Assembly: GCA_001769855.1 (NCBI GenBank)
Contig: MEPP01000028.1
Coordinates: 84,359 to 148,358, forward strand
Origin: Bdellovibrionales bacterium GWA2_49_15
GTDB taxonomy: Bacteria; Bdellovibrionota; Bacteriovoracia; Bacteriovoracales; Bacteriovoracaceae
Direction of reading: 5' to 3'
Length of the DNA: 64,000 bases
Below are positions 27,665 to 35,915 of the stretch, piece by piece (within the stretch, counting starts at the first letter, position 1; each line of letters begins with the position of its first letter). The notes below the pieces were generated by a model, which was not told the origin of the DNA, did no database searches, and saw nothing but the letters and a program-made list of their open reading frames with translations. A program made the translations under genes and the position numbers.

Positions 27665-28132
27665 TCAACCCTTTATAAAATAAAAATATTGCTCCTCAAT
27701 TGCATCAAACTCCATCTCCTCCCCCGTTTCCTCACAGCACATTTTGGGGGCCTTGCGGCCTTTGACATCGGAAACTTTTAAAAGAATCTTTTTTTCGCTG
27801 TCGTGATGCTCGCAAAAATAGGGCGCGTAAAATGACTCGATGACACAGTTGGGGCGCAAAAACCCCTGTACCATATTGATCTGCTCAATGATAATCTGCG
27901 GGCAACGGGAATAGACGATTTTTGTTTTCGGACTCAACTTATCCAAAAAACCAATCCAATCCCGGATGCCGCAGGAGTTAATCAGCTCGACCTCATTGAA
28001 GTCAAACAAGTACTGGTCAAATCCTGCCAGAGGTATTTGCGCCAGATCGGCATCCTCGTTTATATAACCCTTCAATGCGAGCTGTATCTTCCTGCCCTGA
28101 ACTTCGGTGGTAATCTTTAAATTCTGCGCCAT
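27665..28132 (-). CDS. STAS-like protein with a Cys/His-rich tail
   Basis: The N-terminal ~110 residues follow the STAS/anti-sigma-factor-antagonist fold; LINSCGIRDWIGFL (Ser53) sits where the phosphorylatable serine of SpoIIAA-type proteins lies (DSSGI). The tail contains FCEHHD and KMCCEETGEE, a likely zinc site not found in simple antagonists. It is translated from GGAG inside the end of the SpoIIE gene, 3 bases downstream of it, so it is the expected substrate of that phosphatase. The family call is moderate because sequence similarity is low. Confidence 0.72.
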   Translation of the reverse strand: MAQNLKITTEVQGRKIQLALKGYINEDADLAQIPLAGFDQYLFDFNEVELINSCGIRDWIGFLDKLSPKTKIVYSRCPQIIIEQINMVQGFLRPNCVIESFYAPYFCEHHDSEKKILLKVSDVKGRKAPKMCCEETGEEMEFDAIEEQYFYFIKG

Positions 28133-28135
28133 GCT

Positions 28136-30925
28136 CTACTCCTCTCGAAAGAAATGAAAAGAAGTTACTCTTTCCTTATACTGCTTTTGCCTTTTTTGCA
28201 GATCAAATAAGGCAATGACCTCAGTGCGTTTGTCATCCCGAAGGTTGACAACCAAAGTACTACTCAACCCGAAGGCCATATACAATCCCAGACCGGCACC
28301 GGCGGTATCGGTTTTGGGCATTTTTTCTCTCATGGCCCTTAAAATTCCATTTAAGATGATATCACGTTTCAGGCCGCCAAAATTGTCCTCCACCGAGATG
28401 GCCATGAGCTTTTCTCCCCGGCCCATTTTAAATAAAACCTTCTCCCTCAGGTCCAAAGCATGGGCCTCGGTTCGATCTAGATTATAATATTTGAGCTCTC
28501 CTGAAGGTTTTTTGGCGGCATCAAAGACCGCGTTGGACACCAGCTCAACCGAAACTGTCGCAAGGAAATCTTTGAGGGGACCAAAGTAGGTGCTCAGGTC
28601 AAATTTGTCGATCATTTGACTGACAATTTCCATGATTTTTTCCGATGAGGCCACTTCCTCACTATGAATCTGGGCCCCTTCCCCAAGATAACCTTCGATT
28701 CCCCATAAATGCCCCGATCGCTCCTTATAAATATTGGCCGAGATCTCTCCATATAAATCCAAGGCATTCTTACCGATCACATGGCGGATTTCAAAAGGCG
28801 ACAAGATGAATTCAATATTTTCTTCGCTCCTGGCATCCGAGAGCACGTAGACTTTCTGGGCATTGGCCTTTAAGAACTCCGCCTCCTGAGTGGACAGGGG
28901 GAGCTGGCACCAATGCAAGATGACATCGGCCTCACTCAAGTTTTCCGTTTCATCCACGACGATCTGTTTTTTGCCAAGCTCTTCTTTGAGTCTCGCCCGA
29001 TCGAAATCCGGGGCGGTGGTTCCATGGAAGGCCAACTTTAAAAGCTGCTTCTCCTGTCTTTTTAAGCAGACGACCGTATGGTCATCAGTGAGTGGTGCCT
29101 CCCCCATAAAGTTCTTGAGATCGGAAAAGACCCCATCAACCACGCTGGAACTTTTCAGCATTTTCGTTTGACTGAGTGTTTTTAAGAGCCTTCTTTGACC
29201 AAAAGGCTTTCCCTCGGCATTTTCGGCCTCAAGAATGCCATCGGTATAAAAAAAGACCGCATCGCCCTTTTCCAGCATGACCTCTTCATATTTGTAAACC
29301 TCATCCGGGCGATGCCCAAGTCTGGCACCATTGGCCTCCATAAGCGGGACAAATTGATCTTTTTGTGGCTGCGGGGTATTTTCCTTGTTTTTGAAAAAGA
29401 GCGGGGGGCAGTGGGAGGCATTGGCATATTTAAAAATATTGCTGTCAACATCGAGCACCCCGACAACCGCCGTCATCAGGATTTCCCCTTTTAAACCAAG
29501 GGCGGCGTGATTCATGAAGGCCAGAATTTTCCCCGGGTTTTCTAAATAATCCGGGTGATCATAGATAATTTGCTTAAGATTTCTGAGTGAGCAAAAGGCC
29601 GTGGCCGTCATCAAAGCGGCGCCGACTCCGTGGCCGGTGGCATCGCAGATAAAAATAACGGACTTCGGGCCATGGTGAAAAATGCCCCACCAGTCGCCAC
29701 CACACTCGGAAGCTGATCGGAAACGCCCGGAAACCTCGATACATCCCTTTTTCCAATCTTGATCAGGAAAAAAAGTGGATTGCACCAGCTGGGCCACATA
29801 GAGTTCATTTTCCAATCGGGCCTTTTCCTTCATCTCCCCAATATAATGTTCAATTTCCTTGGACATATAGTTAAAGGTCGTCGCCAGGGCCGCCAGCTCG
29901 TCCCGTCCTTTGATGGTCACCGTCGAGCCAAATTCACCTTTGGCCACTTTCTGCGCCATCGCGGTTAACTTTTCCAAAGGCCTGGTCAATCCCCGAGCAA
30001 AAAGGATTCCAAAAAAAATACATAACGATAAAAGCAGTCCCCCCAGAATGGCCGATCGCTGAATGAGAAACCGGGCGGCGCGAAAGGCCTCGTCCGTGGG
30101 GATAAGGGCCAAGGCCCACAATTTAAAATCGGGAAGAAATTTCATTCCCAGCAGAACCGTTTGCCTTTGCTCCCCCTTGCCTAGCAAAGAAAACTCCATG
30201 ACCTCCGCCCCCACTTCCGAGGCATGCTTGACCTGATAGCTGAGGACCTGCTTGGCCAGATCAAGGTCGGTGCTATCCAGCTGACTTATGAAATCCCGGC
30301 GGCCACCATCCAGGATCGTTTCCAGGTTTTCATTAAAGAGCAAAAAATAGTGCTGTCTCCCTTTCGCCAGCGCTTTAAAAAAATGAGAGGCAGAAAGCCT
30401 GACAACCAGCACGCCCTCGGCGTAGGACTTGACCATTTCTAAGATTCTGCTTCCTGAAAGATTCAGTGTTCTCGTGGTAAAATTTTTCCCGCTCAAGGCC
30501 TGGGTGCGACCACTCAGCTTTTTATTCTCAAGCTGGCTGAAGGCCTGGTAATTCTCTTCCTCCAGTCCCTCCGGACGATGGAGATAGATCTGAAACTTGT
30601 TTCTATCCTTTACCAAAAAAGTCACTTCATAAATTTCTGCTTTTCGGAGTAACGCCTGCTTCAAATTGGCAAGATCTCTGGAAGGGGCCTGCTCGGCACC
30701 GCCTTTGATCAGTGGCCATAAAAGGGACTCGATTTCGGACATCTGGGAACGAACCTGCTCGCCCAGTGCTTCAACTGAAACAAGAGTTGAATCGTAGATG
30801 TAGGCGGCCTTGTCCTCATTGAAGAGCTTGATGGCATAGTAAACATAAAAGACTAAAGCGCTGACCAAAAGAGAGCCAAACAGAACCGTGATCTTCGCTT
30901 TTAAGGGCACTAGAATCTTTTGCAA
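28136..30925 (-). CDS. Membrane SpoIIE-type PP2C phosphatase with HAMP and C-terminal ATPase
   Basis: The product combines sensing, serine phosphatase and probable serine kinase functions. A membrane segment (~12-31), a periplasmic sensor (~32-285), a second segment (~291-312), HAMP (~312-365) and coiled coil lead to the SpoIIE domain (~385-620), with the metal-binding aspartates in GGDWWG and ICDATGHGVGAA, and DDHTVV near its end. A degenerate receiver-like region (~630-735) precedes a HATPase_c domain (~770-905; ELVSNAVFDA, EDNFGG, AGAGLGLYMAFG). Partner-switching systems use such enzymes to control a STAS protein, encoded next. The TTG start lacks a clear ribosome-binding site; a GTG 15 bases on is possible. 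Confidence 0.88.
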   Translation of the reverse strand: MQKILVPLKAKITVLFGSLLVSALVFYVYYAIKLFNEDKAAYIYDSTLVSVEALGEQVRSQMSEIESLLWPLIKGGAEQAPSRDLANLKQALLRKAEIYEVTFLVKDRNKFQIYLHRPEGLEEENYQAFSQLENKKLSGRTQALSGKNFTTRTLNLSGSRILEMVKSYAEGVLVVRLSASHFFKALAKGRQHYFLLFNENLETILDGGRRDFISQLDSTDLDLAKQVLSYQVKHASEVGAEVMEFSLLGKGEQRQTVLLGMKFLPDFKLWALALIPTDEAFRAARFLIQRSAILGGLLLSLCIFFGILFARGLTRPLEKLTAMAQKVAKGEFGSTVTIKGRDELAALATTFNYMSKEIEHYIGEMKEKARLENELYVAQLVQSTFFPDQDWKKGCIEVSGRFRSASECGGDWWGIFHHGPKSVIFICDATGHGVGAALMTATAFCSLRNLKQIIYDHPDYLENPGKILAFMNHAALGLKGEILMTAVVGVLDVDSNIFKYANASHCPPLFFKNKENTPQPQKDQFVPLMEANGARLGHRPDEVYKYEEVMLEKGDAVFFYTDGILEAENAEGKPFGQRRLLKTLSQTKMLKSSSVVDGVFSDLKNFMGEAPLTDDHTVVCLKRQEKQLLKLAFHGTTAPDFDRARLKEELGKKQIVVDETENLSEADVILHWCQLPLSTQEAEFLKANAQKVYVLSDARSEENIEFILSPFEIRHVIGKNALDLYGEISANIYKERSGHLWGIEGYLGEGAQIHSEEVASSEKIMEIVSQMIDKFDLSTYFGPLKDFLATVSVELVSNAVFDAAKKPSGELKYYNLDRTEAHALDLREKVLFKMGRGEKLMAISVEDNFGGLKRDIILNGILRAMREKMPKTDTAGAGLGLYMAFGLSSTLVVNLRDDKRTEVIALFDLQKRQKQYKERVTSFHFFREE

Positions 30926-30952
30926 AATTTTTCTCTTTTTATCCTTAAGTTC

Positions 30953-30982
30953 ATTATAATTATATCTGTTATGTCCTGTAAT
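30953..30982. promoter_or_regulatory. Shared divergent promoter region with a palindromic -10
   Basis: ATTATAAT (30953-30960) reads as TATAAT on both strands, between the SpoIIE operon (minus) and the FecR/fibronectin-like gene (plus). For the minus strand an ATTACA box lies 18 bases upstream. The plus-strand -35 is poor. Confidence 0.4.
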
Positions 30983-31004
30983 TGCTCCCTAGGATTTTTA
31001 AAAT

Positions 31005-34000
31005 ATGTCGTCGCTGGATTCCGATAATCCTCCCCATACCGTACCAAGAGGCTCAACATTTGATCTCGCGTTGCTCACCCTCAGTGCACTCTCCTCCTTG
31101 GTCTTTTTATTTTTTCTGCTCTCACCTCAGCACGAAATTGCCACCACCCTCCACTCCGCCGGAACTCTACAGCTCAGCTCCAATGTGGTGAAAATCCGGC
31201 AGGACCAAGACTGGGCCTGGTTTGAAGGTCAGGTGGGTGACAAGATACACTTTGGAGACCTCATTTTTACTCACGAAAATTCCCAGGCCTCGGTGGATTT
31301 GGATTGGGGGCAAAAGATAAAACTGAATTCAAATACCCTTATTAAAATCGCCCGAAACGAAGCTCGCAATATCTCAGAAATTGAAATCCAAAAAGGACAT
31401 ATTCTGGCAACCATGCCGCAGACCGAAGCGGGCAAGCAGGAGCTAGGCCTGAAGTTTAAAGGGAAATCATACCTTCTCCACTCATCGGGAAAAGGCAAAG
31501 CGAAGGTGCAGTTTAAAGCTGAAAAAGGAAGTGGACAGCTCTTCGTGCTGGAAGGCAGTACCGAGCTAAAAACAGGCCAGGGGAATTTTACCATCAGCTC
31601 GGCCCAGAAAATAAATATCACCAACGAGGGACCTGCCACGGTGGAAAAAATGAAGGTTGTTCCCATGGCGCCAGTCGACGACAAGACGATCGCCCTGGAC
31701 TTGAGCGACGGACACCATAGTTTTGTCAAACTGCAGTGGCAGTCAGAAGAGGCTTCTTTTGATCTTAAGATCGCGCGAGATCCGGAGCTGTCTCAACTTG
31801 TCTACTCGGGGCCGGTGCAGGGACTTGAATATCTTTTTATCCCGGATAGTGAAGGAAGCTTTTTTTGGAAAATTACACCGAAGAACGAAACATCCTCCGG
31901 TCCGGTCCTATCCTTTAACGTCTTCGCTGAGCAGGCGCCGGAAATTTCATTAGACCCTCCCGGCCCGGATTATGTCCTGGATGAAACTGTTCTCTACTCA
32001 TTTCAAAACCTGGCGCAGAACTTGAAGATTCAATATCACCTGGCGGTTGACTCACAAGATCGGCACGAAAATTTGTCCTCCCCCGACGGCGTCTTCAATT
32101 ACACCTTTTCACAACCAGGCACCTACATTTTCAAAGGATGGAAGGAATTCAAGGGACATCTGTCAAAGGAAAAATCCGCAACCGTCCTGGTCCAGGATTT
32201 CAAGCTGTCGGTGGCACCGGAGCTTACCACTCCCCAGGACGGACAGGTTGACTTATACATTCAGGAAAAATCAGGCCCGAAGGTCCCCCATTCTGTGATT
32301 GTTTCTCTGGAGCGATACGAGCGCCGGCACGGGGTGGAAGTTTCCCTTTTCTCCTTGAAGGATAAGCAGGAACGAATGCTAAGAAGTGATGATGAGCTGA
32401 CCATCATCAAACTTTCGGCCTTCGGCAAGTACCAGCTCAAGGCCAGAAGTTATCTCAAAACCCATCCCGACATTCTCTCTCCCTGGAGCAAGACAATCTC
32501 CTATGAGATGAAGGCGCTGGAAAGGCCGAATGCCTTGCCTGAAAACGGCACTCGTATTGAGCTGGAAAAACCATCAGAAAAAGTCACATTTTCCTGGGAC
32601 GCTTCTCCTTCCGAAGAACTTCTGAGCGCTAAATATTTATTTGAAATTGATGACAATCCGGATTTTTCCAGTCCGAGTCGCCAGGTGGTGCTTGAGAATA
32701 CCACCCGTTTCACAGATTCCATCGACCGTCCCGGAATCTACTACTGGCGCACAAAAATTATCACCACCTCGGGTGAAGTTCTCTACTCCAGGCCAAAGAA
32801 AGTGGAAATTTCCCCCATCCCTCCTCCCCCGGCCATTGAGCTTCAGGATTTGAAGTTAAAAATAAAATTCAAGCAAACCCACGCTCCCACTTTTTTCCAA
32901 AAACTTATCCAACTTTTCCTCAGCAATGCTTTGGCGGAGACGGATGAGGGCCAGGGTTATGTCGAAATTTCCTGGCCGCAAAGTAAAAATGCCGAGTATT
33001 ACCAGCTGCAGATTTTCAAGAATCCCAACGACAAAACCGCCATTATTGAAAAAAAGCTGAAGGAGAATTCCTTCACCTGGGAGGCGCCCCACTCCGGAAT
33101 TTTTTATTACCGCGTGGCCATTATTGATTTCTGGCAGCGCCAGGGACCGTTCGGGAGTTTTGCCAAGATTGAAATAGAATATGACAGCAAAGATCTGATG
33201 GCACCGGATGTTGACTATAAGCAAATTGTCACTGAGGAAACGGCTTACCTTTTTACCATCGGAAAGCAGGTTAGCGCGGTCTTTCCAAGTTTTTTTCAAC
33301 TGGCCAAAAATAACCGAACCCACGCCTTTGACAGGCCTCTGCTGGAAAAAAAGATAAAAGCGGGGGACGAAATTTTGCTCCACAAAAACGACCTCGAACC
33401 GGGAAAATACTTTTATCGCACGGCCATCAAAAACCCCAAAACCGGTAAGGTCATTCTCTTCTCTCCCATCACCTCCTTTCGCGTGGAGGAGCCGATTCGC
33501 CTTCCTCCAAAGGAAATTGAAATTGCCACGCCCCTGCCAACACTCACCGCTCCTGTGCCAGAGAAGAAGCAGCCAGAGAGGAAGCAGAATGAAAGTTCGG
33601 CTTGCTATGGGCCCAGTGAGATCAGTCTTGAATCCACCACAGGGGCTAAGAAGGCCACCGTTGATGGGCTGGTGCTTAAGACCTTTTCCCTGCAGCATCG
33701 TCGCAGCGGTCTCACCTGGGCCGGGGCCTTGGATAGCTTCGAGGCCAACTTTTTTCTTGAGCAAGGCCAGGTCTTCAGTACCGAGTCTTACTTTCGATCA
33801 TTTTTTAACTTGGCCATGACCACCGCAAAACTGGCGGAATCCCTGGAGCTGGGGCCCCTCGTCCATCTGGAAAAATTCACTTACTTTGACAATGTGGCGG
33901 GTATCCAGCAGAAGAGAGAAAAAAATCTCGCGGCCGCCGGGGTTGTCCTGAGTTATGACTATCATGATTTCAAATTCAAGCTCACTGGTGCCCTCGGCAT

Positions 34001-34154
34001 GGCCTCCCTCATCACCGCGCAGGTAAAATATCATCTTCTGGAAAAGAAATATTTCCTGATGCTGGCATTTGAAAAGATGTCCTTCTCAAACTCCGGAAGC
34101 CGGGTGAGCTATCAGGCCCTGCGCCCCCAAATCGGCCTTTCATTCTTCTACTGA
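31005..34154 (+). CDS. Envelope protein with FecR domain, fibronectin-like repeats and a barrel-like C-terminus
   Basis: A membrane anchor (~24-45) is followed by a FecR domain (~55-200; VGDKIHFGDLIFTH, VDLDWGQKIKLNSNTLIKI). Then come several fibronectin-III-like modules, recognisable from repeated YYWRTKI, FYYRVAI and YFYRTAI strands (~490-850). The last ~160 residues alternate polar and aromatic strands and end in FFY, as outer-membrane barrels do. At 1049 residues it could span the envelope, but the membrane assignment of the C-terminus is inference. TAGGA precedes the ATG. It is divergent from the SpoIIE operon. Confidence 0.75.
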   Translation: MSSLDSDNPPHTVPRGSTFDLALLTLSALSSLVFLFFLLSPQHEIATTLHSAGTLQLSSNVVKIRQDQDWAWFEGQVGDKIHFGDLIFTHENSQASVDLDWGQKIKLNSNTLIKIARNEARNISEIEIQKGHILATMPQTEAGKQELGLKFKGKSYLLHSSGKGKAKVQFKAEKGSGQLFVLEGSTELKTGQGNFTISSAQKINITNEGPATVEKMKVVPMAPVDDKTIALDLSDGHHSFVKLQWQSEEASFDLKIARDPELSQLVYSGPVQGLEYLFIPDSEGSFFWKITPKNETSSGPVLSFNVFAEQAPEISLDPPGPDYVLDETVLYSFQNLAQNLKIQYHLAVDSQDRHENLSSPDGVFNYTFSQPGTYIFKGWKEFKGHLSKEKSATVLVQDFKLSVAPELTTPQDGQVDLYIQEKSGPKVPHSVIVSLERYERRHGVEVSLFSLKDKQERMLRSDDELTIIKLSAFGKYQLKARSYLKTHPDILSPWSKTISYEMKALERPNALPENGTRIELEKPSEKVTFSWDASPSEELLSAKYLFEIDDNPDFSSPSRQVVLENTTRFTDSIDRPGIYYWRTKIITTSGEVLYSRPKKVEISPIPPPPAIELQDLKLKIKFKQTHAPTFFQKLIQLFLSNALAETDEGQGYVEISWPQSKNAEYYQLQIFKNPNDKTAIIEKKLKENSFTWEAPHSGIFYYRVAIIDFWQRQGPFGSFAKIEIEYDSKDLMAPDVDYKQIVTEETAYLFTIGKQVSAVFPSFFQLAKNNRTHAFDRPLLEKKIKAGDEILLHKNDLEPGKYFYRTAIKNPKTGKVILFSPITSFRVEEPIRLPPKEIEIATPLPTLTAPVPEKKQPERKQNESSACYGPSEISLESTTGAKKATVDGLVLKTFSLQHRRSGLTWAGALDSFEANFFLEQGQVFSTESYFRSFFNLAMTTAKLAESLELGPLVHLEKFTYFDNVAGIQQKREKNLAAAGVVLSYDYHDFKFKLTGALGMASLITAQVKYHLLEKKYFLMLAFEKMSFSNSGSRVSYQALRPQIGLSFFY

Positions 34155-34325
34155 AAGAGGCCCAAAAAGTGGGCACAAAAAGAGCAAATTGGAAATTTTT
34201 CTAAACAAGGCCATTGGCCAAAAACCAAGCTAATTGGCTGAAATATCGAGGTGCCAGGAGACTTGTTGGAATTGCTAAGGGTGCCCTGCCAGATGAATTA
34301 AAATATGACTATAGAAGAGGTATCT

Positions 34326-35861
34326 ATGATTTCCAAAAAGTTCATGCTCTTGCCCCTCCTGATTGCGCTGAATAGCTTTGCCAAGGACGACGGACCGCTA
34401 CTCTATTATGTCAAAGGCAATTTGCGCGGTGGCATGATTGAGATTCAGGCCCTGATCAAATCTTCGGAAGATGAGATCACGGTTAGAAAAAATTTTAAAG
34501 GCTCGGTGGCCTTACCTGAGCACCTCGAAACCGAGAAATCCTTTCTCTTTAGAAAAATTACCAACGCCACCTTACGCTTTGATAACGCCCTCGAATGCGA
34601 GTATCAGTCCCATGGGCGCCATGATCACGGGCACAAGCTTCATTTCGTCTCTTGCAGCGACAGGGCCACGGGTCCCGGTCGCGCCGTATCGGTGGCCGGA
34701 CATATTGAATTAACCGCTATCGCCCGAGGGTTTTTTCCTGTGACAGTTTCGGCCAAGGCCTTTCTCAAAATAATTTCCAGCAGCGAGCAGGAAACGGGAC
34801 TGGTGTTTCCTTATATCTATCCTACCGAGGGACAGATTTTGCAATTTAACGGCACGTCGTGGGTCCCTCGCAACTACTTAGGCGATGGCCAGGCCATCGG
34901 CGACATCTTGGCCTGGGACGGTCAGGCGTGGACAGCAAAGGCCCTCGAATCTTTGCCTGGTGAAGTTGGGCCGGCCGGACCGCAGGGCATTCAAGGGCCG
35001 CAAGGTATTCAAGGTATTCAAGGCGACAAAGGTGATTCTGGCGTTGCAGGAGCTGACGGCGCGCCAGGAATTGCCGGCCCACCAGGATTGCAAGGTATCC
35101 AAGGCGACAAGGGTGACAAAGGTGACAAGGGCGATCCTGGCGTTGCAGGAACAGATGGCGCGCCAGGAGTTGCCGGCCCACCAGGATTGCAAGGTATCCA
35201 AGGTGACAAGGGCGACAAGGGCGATCCTGGAGTTGCAGGAACGGATGCCTTTGTAAAACTAAATCTAGGTCCGGGATTGGTTGGAGGCGTCAATGGTGTA
35301 CTCGTCAACAACGATACCGTGGCGGTCAATGTGGGTGTGAATGCCGGACAAATTCCCCAGCTCGACGTCGCCGGAAAAATCCCTGCCTCCATGATCCCCT
35401 CCTCTTCATCCTTCAAAGTTGCTTTCGTGAAAGATCACAAGAACCCCGGAGTCCATGGCGGTACCTGCACCTCTGGCTCTTGGATGGTCAGGGATCTCAA
35501 TGTGCTTGAGGGGGATTCGGGATTTGTTTCTCTGGCGGGAAATAGCTTCACACTGCAGCCGGGGAAATATGTCGTCTATATCGATGCCCCAGCATTCTTA
35601 TCCACCATGCACCAGGCGAGATTATTCAATATAACCTCGTCCCAAGTCGCCATTTGGGGGTCTTCAGCATTATCATCCAACAGTGCTGGTGGATCATTGA
35701 CCAACGCCTTTATTAAAGGACAGATCACGGTTACCGCCCCTACAAGTTTTAGGGTTGAGCACAGATGTAATCTGTCGCGCCTTGATACAGGTTTTGGTTA
35801 TGCCAACAATTTTGGAGGCCCTGAAGTTTACACTCAGGCCGTCATCACCAAAGTAGAATAG
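34326..35861 (+). CDS. Secreted collagen-like protein with a C1q-like head
   Basis: The ATG at 34326 is preferred to 34305 because GAAGAGG lies 5 bases before it and the signal peptide then starts properly (MISKKFMLLPLLIALNSFA). An N-terminal beta domain (~20-180) precedes about 30 Gly-X-Y triplets (~213-307) rich in GPQGIQ, GDKGDK and GPPGLQ, able to form a triple helix. The C-terminal ~140 residues (FTLQPGKYVVYIDAPAFLS, then YTQAVITKVE at the end) look like a trimeric C1q/TNF jelly roll, as in bacterial collagen-like fibres. The likely role is a surface fibre or adhesin. Confidence 0.82.
   Translation: MISKKFMLLPLLIALNSFAKDDGPLLYYVKGNLRGGMIEIQALIKSSEDEITVRKNFKGSVALPEHLETEKSFLFRKITNATLRFDNALECEYQSHGRHDHGHKLHFVSCSDRATGPGRAVSVAGHIELTAIARGFFPVTVSAKAFLKIISSSEQETGLVFPYIYPTEGQILQFNGTSWVPRNYLGDGQAIGDILAWDGQAWTAKALESLPGEVGPAGPQGIQGPQGIQGIQGDKGDSGVAGADGAPGIAGPPGLQGIQGDKGDKGDKGDPGVAGTDGAPGVAGPPGLQGIQGDKGDKGDPGVAGTDAFVKLNLGPGLVGGVNGVLVNNDTVAVNVGVNAGQIPQLDVAGKIPASMIPSSSSFKVAFVKDHKNPGVHGGTCTSGSWMVRDLNVLEGDSGFVSLAGNSFTLQPGKYVVYIDAPAFLSTMHQARLFNITSSQVAIWGSSALSSNSAGGSLTNAFIKGQITVTAPTSFRVEHRCNLSRLDTGFGYANNFGGPEVYTQAVITKVE
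34961..35248 (+). repeat. In-frame DNA repeats encoding Gly-X-Y triplets
   Basis: Units beginning at 35023, 35103 and 35202 are nearly identical over long stretches, including an exact 32-base match (35073-35104 and 35172-35203). Units differ by whole GDK triplets, so length variation by slippage or recombination would stay in frame. Confidence 0.85.
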
Positions 35862-35881
35862 TTGGCGCCAAGATATTTCGA

Positions 35882-35909
35882 TTGGAAAAAAATGAAATAG
35901 GCCTAAAAT
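35882..35909 (+). promoter_or_regulatory. Promoter of the glycine-rich gene, probably leaderless
   Basis: TTGGAA (35882-35887), a 16-base spacer and TAAAAT (35904-35909) end 6 bases before the ATG at 35916. There is no ribosome-binding site between them. Confidence 0.55.
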
Positions 35910-35915
35910 TTAGGC

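Noticed and set aside
34160..34174. Hairpin GCCCA-N5-TGGGC after the 31005 gene as a terminator
   Set aside because: The stem is only 5 bp and no T-run follows.
34846..35416. Repeats in the collagen-like gene as a possible CRISPR array
   Set aside because: Units are in frame, lack unique spacers and encode Gly-X-Y triplets.
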